Assembly: GCA_015486915.1 (NCBI GenBank)
Contig: WFQS01000552.1
Coordinates: 1 to 5,275, forward strand
Length of the DNA stretch: 5,275 nt
DNA from: Desulfobacteraceae bacterium
GTDB taxonomy: Bacteria; Desulfobacterota; Desulfobacteria; Desulfobacterales; Desulfobacteraceae
Direction: 5' to 3'
Shown: positions 1-5,037 of the stretch, piece after piece
Position numbering within the stretch: position 1 is the first letter of the stretch
How the letters are laid out: each line of letters opens with the position of its first letter
Program-made: the position numbers and the translations under genes
Notes under the pieces: model-generated
What the model saw: the letters and a program-made list of their open reading frames with translations, nothing else
Databases searched by the model: none
What the model was told of the DNA's origin: nothing

Positions 1-119
1 AGTTCCATAAAAAAATAATCCTGCAAAAACAGGCAAGAAATTGAGGCAGTCTGAGAGTATCCAGATCCGCCTCATGGCGGTTATTGAAGAAGATTAATTC
101 CCCGGCTTTGTAGAAAACA
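1..119. other. Window-edge segment, no established gene
   Basis: No complete gene is visible. On the minus strand a frame runs from an ATG at 75-73 to the window edge, giving 25 codons that begin MRRIWILSDC and continue with a hydrophobic stretch. It could be the start of a membrane protein continuing outside, but no Shine-Dalgarno sequence precedes the ATG. A second minus-strand frame is also open from about 118 to the edge. On the plus strand every frame stops early (stops at 8-10, 16-18 and 42-44). A plus-strand gene could end at any of these, which would explain the terminator just downstream. The sequence does not decide between these readings. Confidence 0.25.
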
Positions 120-158
120 CCCCTTGTCCATGATGATTTTATGGATAAGGGGCTTTTT
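120..158 (+). terminator. Intrinsic (Rho-independent) terminator, possibly bidirectional
   Basis: Positions 120-131 pair with 141-152 in a 12-bp stem (CCCCTT/AAGGGG plus a GTCCAT/ATGGAT arm with one G-T wobble) around a 9-base loop. On the plus strand the stem is followed by C and five T. This is a textbook terminator for a plus-strand gene ending to the left. Read on the minus strand the stem is followed by TGTTTTC, so it may also stop transcripts of the minus-strand gene that ends at 257, about 100 bases upstream of it. Nothing else is recognisable between 159 and 256. Confidence 0.85.
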
Positions 159-256
159 ATGTTTAATGCCACTTTATTGCATTTATTTACAGAGAACAGT
201 GCAGCACATTGAGATTGAACCTGAACATAAGTTGGACATATTGTAGAGGTTTAAAA

Positions 257-865
257 TTAAAGATTGTCCCAGAGTTCAAGAGCATCATTTTCCTCAGTCT
301 GTCGGGATAGATGTTCATACTCCTTTACAAGTTCAGATAATTCATTGAAAAGTTCTCCGTATTGTTCCATGCACTCTTTCATTTCATGGCTCCATTCTAT
401 GCTGTGACGAAAATAAACATGGTCAGCTTTTTTTTCCCAGTTTTCATCGGAATCTAAACCGAATTTCATCAGGATTTCTCCTGCGGGCGACAAAAATTTT
501 ATAATTTCCTTTTCCAGAATTTCCGGACCTTGCATCCCGTTCATTCCATATTGTCCACGGGCAAAGTTTTTTGAGCACAGCTCTTCCTGTGTATGCAGCC
601 ATAATTCATTATGATTTAAATTCTTATTAACTGAATCTGAAATATTATCTATTACGTGGTTTACCATTTCTTTTATGGGTTGAAGGCCTTCTTTGCCCAG
701 TGACATGACTTTTTCATGGTTTAAAGATATTGCATAACGGACTCTGTCTTCAATTATTTGTGCAGCAAATCTTTTGCATTCAATAATGAACCGTTTCTGA
801 AGAGAATCAAGTTCCAGTTTTTTACTGTCAATTTCAAAAAGTTTTTCTCTCACGCCGTGTCCCAT
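257..865 (-). CDS. Hypothetical 202-residue helical cytoplasmic protein
   Basis: I do not recognise this protein. The ATG at 865-863 is chosen because AAGGAG stands 7 bases upstream. The open frame extends 11 codons further to a TTG at 898, but that would bury the ribosome binding site in the gene. There is no signal peptide or membrane segment. The sequence is charged and appears mostly helical: a basic/acidic helical N-terminal part (about residues 1-80), a Gly/Met-rich turn around 103-113 (RGQYGMNGMQG), then a helical C-terminal half with a likely coiled coil at about 156-190 and an acidic end (EENDALELWDNL). No catalytic or metal-binding motif is evident. It stands alone, divergent from the prepilin gene, so a link to pilus assembly is not shown. 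The clean ribosome binding site and even codon pattern argue that it is a real gene. Confidence 0.85.
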   Translation of the reverse strand: MGHGVREKLFEIDSKKLELDSLQKRFIIECKRFAAQIIEDRVRYAISLNHEKVMSLGKEGLQPIKEMVNHVIDNISDSVNKNLNHNELWLHTQEELCSKNFARGQYGMNGMQGPEILEKEIIKFLSPAGEILMKFGLDSDENWEKKADHVYFRHSIEWSHEMKECMEQYGELFNELSELVKEYEHLSRQTEENDALELWDNL

Positions 866-872
866 AAGAATT

Positions 873-878
873 CTCCTT
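873..878 (-). promoter_or_regulatory. Ribosome binding site that fixes the start at 865
   Basis: On the minus strand this reads AAGGAG, a near-perfect Shine-Dalgarno sequence, 7 bases before ATG 865-863. It rules against the TTG at 898 as the start of the 202-residue protein. Confidence 0.85.
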
Positions 879-1039
879 AGTACTTTCCGTTTTTGCAATT
901 TAAGGTATAGACTCTCATATAAATTTAATTAAAAGTCTTCAGAACCTCGCTAACATAACTAAAAATCAATTTCAAGAAATAAAGATACTTCTGTAAAAGG
1001 GCGCTTAAATTATAATAAAAGTTGGACTGTGATTATTAC

Positions 1040-1069
1040 TTGACATCAATCTTAACAAATCATAGTAAT
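1040..1069 (+). promoter_or_regulatory. Candidate sigma-70 promoter for the prepilin gene
   Basis: A perfect -35 hexamer TTGACA lies at 1040-1045. The -10 is poor: AGTAAT at 1064-1069 with an 18-base spacer matches only the last four positions of TATAAT. If used, transcription would start near 1076 and leave a leader of about 180 bases before the prepilin gene, containing all the hairpins and repeats described below. A weak -10 could mean an activator is needed, but that is inference. Confidence 0.35.
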
Positions 1070-1148
1070 AGAAAGTGCTGTATGCCAGGTATCCAAAGTG
1101 GTTCCCGAGCCTTTTTAAATTTACGGGAAACTCGCTGGTGTTTTAATC

Positions 1149-1172
1149 TGGTTCTGGCTTGTTCAAGTTAGT
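1149..1172 (+). repeat. Direct repeat, copy 1
   Basis: The first 12 bases, TGGTTCTGGCTT, recur exactly at 1225-1236. The following 12 bases are similar (both contain GTTAG), giving about 20 of 24 identical. The copies start 76 bases apart. The repeat lies in the leader of the prepilin gene. Confidence 0.7.
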
Positions 1173-1173
1173 C

Positions 1174-1215
1174 TCTTAATTCTTGTTTTCTGGTTTTCTC
1201 GCAAAAGAATTAAGA
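1174..1215. repeat. 11-bp perfect inverted repeat (hairpin)
   Basis: TCTTAATTCTT at 1174-1184 is exactly complementary to AAGAATTAAGA at 1205-1215, with a 20-base loop. It sits precisely between the two direct-repeat copies. It covers a TTG at 1183-1185 that opens the upstream extension of the prepilin frame, which argues against that TTG as a start. No T-run follows, so it is not an intrinsic terminator. It could be an RNA hairpin, a protein-binding site or part of a dispersed intergenic repeat. Confidence 0.7.
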
Positions 1216-1224
1216 AAATCGTTT

Positions 1225-1248
1225 TGGTTCTGGCTTTTCCAGGTTAGG
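1225..1248 (+). repeat. Direct repeat, copy 2, abutting the ribosome binding site
   Basis: Second copy of the 24-base repeat at 1149-1172. This copy also contains a small hairpin, CTGG 1230-1233 with CCAG 1239-1242. Its end (GGTTAGG) runs directly into the GGAG of the putative ribosome binding site of the prepilin gene. The translation signal may therefore come from the repeat itself. Confidence 0.7.
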
Positions 1249-1250
1249 AG
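1245..1250 (+). promoter_or_regulatory. Putative ribosome binding site of the prepilin gene
   Basis: TAGGAG is the only good Shine-Dalgarno sequence near the start of the prepilin frame. It lies 7 bases before the in-frame ATC at 1258-1260 but 37 bases before the first in-frame ATG (1288-1290). The ATG itself has only AAAGA immediately before it, too close to act normally. Confidence 0.5.
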
Positions 1251-1257
1251 TAAAAAT

Positions 1258-1998
1258 ATCAAGTTTAAATTTGTAATAAAACAAAGAATGTCCGGGTTTA
1301 CCCTGATAGAGATGGCTATGGTCATGGTTATTGCCGGTATAATTCTTTCAACAATTATGACTGTTTTGCCATCTGTACTGAGGACTGCAAAAGCAAAAGA
1401 GACCAGGGCTCTGCTTGATAAGTATGATTATGCTCTCCAGGGATATGTTCTTGCAAATTTCAGACTGCCATTTGCAGATAAAAATAAAGACGGAATTGAA
1501 GATGGCAATAAAAACAGCGATTTGGGAACCAACGTTTATATCGGATTCCTGCCATATAAGACACTTGGTCTTTCCTCGGGAAATGATGCCTGGGGACATT
1601 CAATAAGATATGCTGTTTATGGTAAAGCAGGATTAGGAAAAAAAAATTTGACTTATGCATTTGTCGGTATAAAAGATCCTGCTGCTTCTCCTCCATCAAA
1701 TCCCAACTATTTTAGAACCGCCCTGGATGCTGCTGCAATTGGTACACATGATCCAGCCATAGTTTATACCATTGATGCCGGCGGTACCTGCGGTATTATC
1801 GGTCCTAACCTGAATCAGGCGTATGTGATTGCAAGCGGAGGGCCGAAGGACCTTGACGGTAACGGCCAGTTTTTTGATCATTGCAACGGGAATTTAACAA
1901 GTCCCTGTTTTGATGCTGACAATAAAACCCAGACTTTAAGTTATGATGATCTGGTAAGATCAAAAGCAGCTACCGTTCTGAGCGGTGAGATAAATTAG
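1258..1998 (+). CDS. Type IV prepilin / type II secretion pseudopilin-like protein
   Basis: This is an inner-membrane prepilin that would be processed by a prepilin peptidase and assembled into a pilus or pseudopilus. The class III signal is clear: SG, then FTLIE, with Glu at mature position 5 and a hydrophobic helix of about 20 residues. Counting from ATC 1258 (246 residues), the leader is basic (KFKFVIKQRMSG) and cleavage falls after Gly13. A conservative start at ATG 1288 gives 236 residues and a bare three-residue leader MSG. The pseudopilin motif DAWGHSIRY starts at about residue 110. Two Asp-rich loops, DKNKDGIED (74-82) and DLDGNGQFFD (198-207), resemble calcium-binding loops. Three Cys (178, 209, 217) could form one disulfide. 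It is larger than typical GspG/PilA proteins, so a minor pilin or adhesive subunit is possible. It converges with the platform and ATPase genes. The family is sure; the exact role and start are not. Confidence 0.88.
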   Translation: MKFKFVIKQRMSGFTLIEMAMVMVIAGIILSTIMTVLPSVLRTAKAKETRALLDKYDYALQGYVLANFRLPFADKNKDGIEDGNKNSDLGTNVYIGFLPYKTLGLSSGNDAWGHSIRYAVYGKAGLGKKNLTYAFVGIKDPAASPPSNPNYFRTALDAAAIGTHDPAIVYTIDAGGTCGIIGPNLNQAYVIASGGPKDLDGNGQFFDHCNGNLTSPCFDADNKTQTLSYDDLVRSKAATVLSGEIN

Positions 1999-2026
1999 CG
2001 TTATTGTTTTGTTATGAAAAATCTAT

Positions 2027-2043
2027 ACCTCTGGCAAAGAGGT
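2027..2043 (-). terminator. Weak hairpin between convergent genes
   Basis: ACCTCT (2027-2032) pairs with AGAGGT (2038-2043) around a 5-base loop in the 46-base gap between the convergent stops at 1998 and 2045. On the minus strand the stem is followed, after ATAGA, by a run of five T. It could therefore end the platform-protein operon. On the plus strand there is no T-run after it. The stem is short, so this is a modest candidate. Confidence 0.4.
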
Positions 2044-2044
2044 C

Positions 2045-3283
2045 TCACATTGTACTGACCCGTCCCACAAGATCATATATGGGTAGGAACAGTCCTGCCA
2101 TAATTATTGCAAATATGGCACCTGCAATAATTAGAACAACAGGTTCAAGGGTTTTTCCAAGGTTTGCCACCATTATGGCAAGTTTGGACTTGTAGTCTCC
2201 TGCAACATACTGGAGCTGCTCAGGCAGAGTCCCGCTCACTTCACCAATACTTATCATTCTGCAGACAAATCTTGGGAACACCACTGCTTTTTTAAATGAA
2301 TCAGCAATGGATGTTCCTGCTGCAAGGCTGTTTTTGATTTCAGTGAGCCTGCTTCTGAAAACTTCATTTGAAATTGATTCTTCAAGTAGTTTAACTGACT
2401 GAATAATATCAACACCAGCGTTTATAAGAAGTGCAAAATATTCTGTGATAAATGCTAAATTTGAAATTTTTACAAGCTCTCCTGCAATGGGAAGCTTGAG
2501 AATAATGATATCCATGCATTTTCTGAATTTTTTGTTTTTTTTATACAGAATCATGGTAATTGTAATCAGAACAAACGTGAATAAAATTATTTCAAAAATC
2601 CATGCCTGAATAAAATTTGAAATCCCGATAACCATTAAAGTTAACTGCGGGAGTGTGACATCCATATCACTGAAAAGAGCTACAATCTTAGGAACAACGT
2701 AGTAAAACCAAAAAATCATTGCTCCGCCCATGGTCAAAAATACAAAACAGGGGTATAAAAGAGACTGCTTTGTATCGCTTACAATGGCCTGAATCCTGTT
2801 TAAATGTTCAGCAGCCTCCTTCAGCCTTTCATCAAGGGAGCCTGATTCCTCTCCTATCTTTATAAGGTAAATAACGGTTTTTGGGAAAAGACTGCTTTTC
2901 TGTTCAATAACACCGGAAAAACTGCTTCCCCTTTTAATACCCATTATCATATCATAAACATCTTTTTTAAAATCAGATCGTTCCGGATCTGTAACGGATT
3001 CCTCAAGAGCTGCAGCAAGAGGCATCCCTGCTTTCAGCATCATCGAGAGATTGTTCAGCCATTCTGCCAAAAAATCCCGCTTGATTTTTCTGGTCATGCA
3101 TATTTTAAAAAACATAAAGAAAAAGGCAGAAATAAAGCCAAGTTTTTTTACAAAAATAACAATTGAGCTGTCATTGGATTCAAGATATGAAATAGCTGAG
3201 AACACATCATCATATGGAAGGTCTATAACTCCTGATTCCACATCACCAGATGGCCTCATAATTTTATATCTGAAATGATTCAT
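2045..3283 (-). CDS. gspF: GspF/PilC/MshG-type inner-membrane platform protein
   Basis: Polytopic inner-membrane protein that couples the assembly ATPase to prepilin extraction. With the ATG at 3283 it has 412 residues, usual for the family. It shows the internal duplication of the T2SSF domain: FLAEWLNNLSMMLKAGMPL (71-89) matches FITEYFALLINAGVDI (278-293), and IGEESGSLDERL (143-154) matches IGEVSGTLPEQL (346-357). Membrane spans are at about 176-197, 224-247 and 381-401. An extra hydrophobic stretch at 48-63 precedes the first domain. The ATG is preferred because AAAGGA lies 9 bases upstream and MNHFRYKIMRPSG matches the usual N-terminus. A GTG at 3310 overlapping the ATPase stop (GTGA), with GGAG 4 bases before it, is the alternative. 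The gene directly follows the ATPase gene and is surely translated from the same mRNA. Whether it serves pilus or secretion cannot be read from the sequence. Confidence 0.96.
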   Translation of the reverse strand: MNHFRYKIMRPSGDVESGVIDLPYDDVFSAISYLESNDSSIVIFVKKLGFISAFFFMFFKICMTRKIKRDFLAEWLNNLSMMLKAGMPLAAALEESVTDPERSDFKKDVYDMIMGIKRGSSFSGVIEQKSSLFPKTVIYLIKIGEESGSLDERLKEAAEHLNRIQAIVSDTKQSLLYPCFVFLTMGGAMIFWFYYVVPKIVALFSDMDVTLPQLTLMVIGISNFIQAWIFEIILFTFVLITITMILYKKNKKFRKCMDIIILKLPIAGELVKISNLAFITEYFALLINAGVDIIQSVKLLEESISNEVFRSRLTEIKNSLAAGTSIADSFKKAVVFPRFVCRMISIGEVSGTLPEQLQYVAGDYKSKLAIMVANLGKTLEPVVLIIAGAIFAIIMAGLFLPIYDLVGRVSTM

Positions 3284-3292
3284 CCTAAAAAA

Positions 3293-3298
3293 TCCTTT
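3293..3298 (-). promoter_or_regulatory. Ribosome binding site of the platform gene
   Basis: Reads AAAGGA on the minus strand, 9 bases before ATG 3283-3281. It lies just past the ATPase stop codon and supports the ATG over the overlapping GTG at 3310. Confidence 0.55.
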
Positions 3299-3306
3299 TC
3301 CTGTTA

Positions 3307-4959
3307 TCACAGATCTCCAATAACACGTATGGCTTCTTCCACACTTGTTATCCCGATCTTTATTTTTTCCAGTGTAATATCAAATATATTTTTGAACCCT
3401 TTTTTTCTTGCTGTTGCAGTAATATTTCTTATACTGTCTTCAGCATCTATCATCATAGAGAGTTCCTGATCAATTGTAAGAAATTCATACACAAGAGTTC
3501 TTCCGAAATATCCGGTATTATTACAGAGATCACACCCAGTACCCCGGTACAATTTTTTTATGGAAGGGTCTCTTAAATATTCAATTTCCCATTTTTCAGG
3601 TGCATATGCTTTTTTGCATGATCTGCATATTTTTCGTACCAGTCTCTGGCTCACAACACCGATAAGTGAATCTGAAATCATATAGGATTTTATTCCAAGG
3701 TCTCTCAGGCGCGGTATGGTACCAATAGCAGTGTTTGTGTGCAGTGTTGACAGGACAAGATGTCCTGTACTGGAAGCTGTTATCGCAGTTTGTGCAGTTT
3801 CCGAATCCCTTATTTCTCCAATAAGGATAACATCGGGATCATGTCTTAAAAAATGTCTGATGGCGGATGAAAACGTATATCCGGCTTTTTCATTCACCTG
3901 GGTCTGCCTCAGCAGCGGCATATTAATTTCAATGGGATCTTCAACTGTTAAAACATTTTTTTCAAGAAGATTTAATCCTCTTATGCCTGAATAAAGGGTG
4001 GTGGATTTTCCCGATCCGGTTGGACCTGTCAAGAGAATAATACCAAAAGGCTCATTAAATATTTTTTCAATTTTTTTTATATCCCTGTTAAAAAAACCAA
4101 GGTCCTTCAATCCCATGAATGCCCTTTCAACCGGCAGGATCCTTAGAACCAGATTCTCTCCATAGGGAGAGATCTCACTTGAAACCCTGAAATTATATCT
4201 GTTGCTTAAAACAGATTCGGAAAAACGTCCGTCCTGTGGTAGCCTCTGTTCAGCTATATCCATATCTGATTTCATTTTAATAGTTGATATAAGTCTTGAC
4301 ATGGAAGAAGGAAAAGCAAGAACAGACTGCATAACACCATCAATACGGAATCCTATATTCAAGGTCTGGTCCATTGGTCTGAAATGGATATCAGTTGCGC
4401 GCATTTTTATTGCAAGATGAAGGATATACTTAATAAGATTATCCATGGATCTTGCCATTTCCCTGTCATGGGAAAGAATCCTTATTTCCGATTCTATTGA
4501 CTTTTCAACGGGGTTTTCAAGGAAATAATAAAATTTGTTTATTGCATTGATGATTTTGCTTGTTTCACTAATAAAAAATTTTGGATTAAGACCTGTATGT
4601 TTTGAGACGATTTGTGCTATTTTATCATTATCTAAACCAGCTACAATTACATGTACAGATTTTCCATCTATTCTGTATGACAAAAACCGGTTGTGAAGAC
4701 ACAATCTTTTGTTAAAAATTTTCAGAAGCCTTTCGTCTGGCAATATTTCATCAACATTAACATAAGGTATGTTTCCCTGATGTGATAATACAGAAGCTAT
4801 ATCCATTTCTGTGGCAAAGCTGAGCCGTTCCAATATTTCTCCAAGCATTTCCTTTGTAACTTTCTGTTCCTTTAAGGCAAATTGAATATGAGCATCATCT
4901 ATGATTCCTTTTTCCTGAAGGAGCATCCCAATGGGTTTCTTTTTTACAGGTTCCTGCAT
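3307..4959 (-). CDS. gspE: GspE/PilB/MshE-type assembly ATPase
   Basis: Cytoplasmic hexameric ATPase that powers pilus or pseudopilus assembly; 550 residues, full length. Residues 9-61 form a two-repeat MshEN/T2SSE N-domain, followed by a linker to about 145. The ATPase core shows ATDIHFRP (188-195), FRIDGVM (204-210), Walker A GPTGSGKS (312-319), the Asp box TVEDPIE (338-344), Walker B DVILIGE (376-382, Glu382), and the His box with H400 and H407. A zinc-binding tetracysteine follows: C445, C448, C476, C479. All catalytic residues are present, so it should be active, and the zinc motif marks an extension-type (GspE/PilB) rather than a retraction (PilT) ATPase. AAGGA lies 8 bases before ATG 4959. 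Its stop is 23 bases from the platform-gene start. The N-domain lacks the Arg expected in both c-di-GMP-binding repeats. The name gspE is used at family level; pilB or mshE would be equally defensible. Confidence 0.97.
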   Translation of the reverse strand: MQEPVKKKPIGMLLQEKGIIDDAHIQFALKEQKVTKEMLGEILERLSFATEMDIASVLSHQGNIPYVNVDEILPDERLLKIFNKRLCLHNRFLSYRIDGKSVHVIVAGLDNDKIAQIVSKHTGLNPKFFISETSKIINAINKFYYFLENPVEKSIESEIRILSHDREMARSMDNLIKYILHLAIKMRATDIHFRPMDQTLNIGFRIDGVMQSVLAFPSSMSRLISTIKMKSDMDIAEQRLPQDGRFSESVLSNRYNFRVSSEISPYGENLVLRILPVERAFMGLKDLGFFNRDIKKIEKIFNEPFGIILLTGPTGSGKSTTLYSGIRGLNLLEKNVLTVEDPIEINMPLLRQTQVNEKAGYTFSSAIRHFLRHDPDVILIGEIRDSETAQTAITASSTGHLVLSTLHTNTAIGTIPRLRDLGIKSYMISDSLIGVVSQRLVRKICRSCKKAYAPEKWEIEYLRDPSIKKLYRGTGCDLCNNTGYFGRTLVYEFLTIDQELSMMIDAEDSIRNITATARKKGFKNIFDITLEKIKIGITSVEEAIRVIGDL

Positions 4960-4967
4960 GATAAATT

Positions 4968-4972
4968 TCCTT
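4968..4972 (-). promoter_or_regulatory. Ribosome binding site of the ATPase gene
   Basis: Reads AAGGA on the minus strand, 8 bases before ATG 4959-4957. It is well placed and confirms the start. Confidence 0.7.
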
Positions 4973-4992
4973 AAATTACTTTTTTCATAGTG

Positions 4993-5006
4993 GCATTGGC
5001 ATCACC
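4993..5006 (-). promoter_or_regulatory. Weak sigma-54-like -24/-12 element
   Basis: In the 78-base gap upstream of the ATPase gene the minus strand reads TGG, then GATG-type bases, and TGC, with the invariant GG and GC exactly 10 bases apart. Initiation would fall near 4981, about 22 bases before the ATPase ATG and just ahead of its ribosome binding site. The rest of the -24 box does not match the consensus TGGCACG. The same bases form a small inverted repeat (AGTGG 4989-4993 with CCACT 5005-5009) and a tandem TGGCAT pair (4991-5002), so it may be coincidental. Confidence 0.2.
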
Positions 5007-5037
5007 ACTCGAAAAATTTTTGTTCTTAAAATACTGT

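Larger units (their letters stand above)
866..1257. other. Divergent intergenic region with structured leader
   Basis: About 390 bases separate the divergent starts at 865 (minus) and about 1258 (plus). The left half is very AT-rich; ATTATAAT at 1009-1016 offers a TATAAT hexamer on both strands, but neither has a good -35 partner. Candidate plus-strand promoter elements lie at 1040-1069. From 1101 to 1248 the sequence is dense in short structure. GTTCCCG at 1101-1107 pairs with CGGGAAAC at 1124-1131 (one bulged A), or alternatively CGAG 1106-1109 pairs with CTCG 1131-1134. These are followed by a direct repeat and an inverted repeat, listed separately. No tRNA, known riboswitch or credible small gene was found. 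Confidence 0.6.

Noticed and set aside
866..898. TTG-initiated 11-codon extension of the 202-residue protein
   Set aside because: The strong AAGGAG at 873-878 lies inside the extension and points to ATG 865.
1140..1245. Sigma-54 promoter before the prepilin gene
   Set aside because: Several GG and GC dinucleotides occur, but none with the required 10-base separation and flanking match.
1149..1248. CRISPR-like array
   Set aside because: Only two imperfect repeat copies, with the spacer occupied by an inverted repeat; no array and no cas genes.
1075..1250. c-di-GMP (GEMM) riboswitch in the prepilin leader
   Set aside because: Attractive in a pilin leader, but the conserved GEMM core and tetraloop-receptor features are absent.
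1183..1257. Upstream extension of the prepilin frame from TTG 1183
   Set aside because: No Shine-Dalgarno sequence, the TTG is inside a perfect hairpin, the stretch is built from the direct repeat, and the signal peptide would be about 38 residues long, too long for a prepilin leader.
1348..1699. Minus-strand open frames inside the prepilin gene
   Set aside because: The plus-strand frame has the prepilin signal and pseudopilin motif; the antisense frames overlap one another and have no recognisable content.
2004..2195. Plus-strand open frame of 63 codons after the prepilin gene
   Set aside because: It lies antisense over the conserved C-terminal end of the platform gene, lacks a ribosome binding site and shows no domain; it is a shadow frame.
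3716..3994. Plus-strand open frame of 92 codons
   Set aside because: Antisense to the Walker B and His-box region of the ATPase, whose protein sequence is clearly conserved; no own signals.
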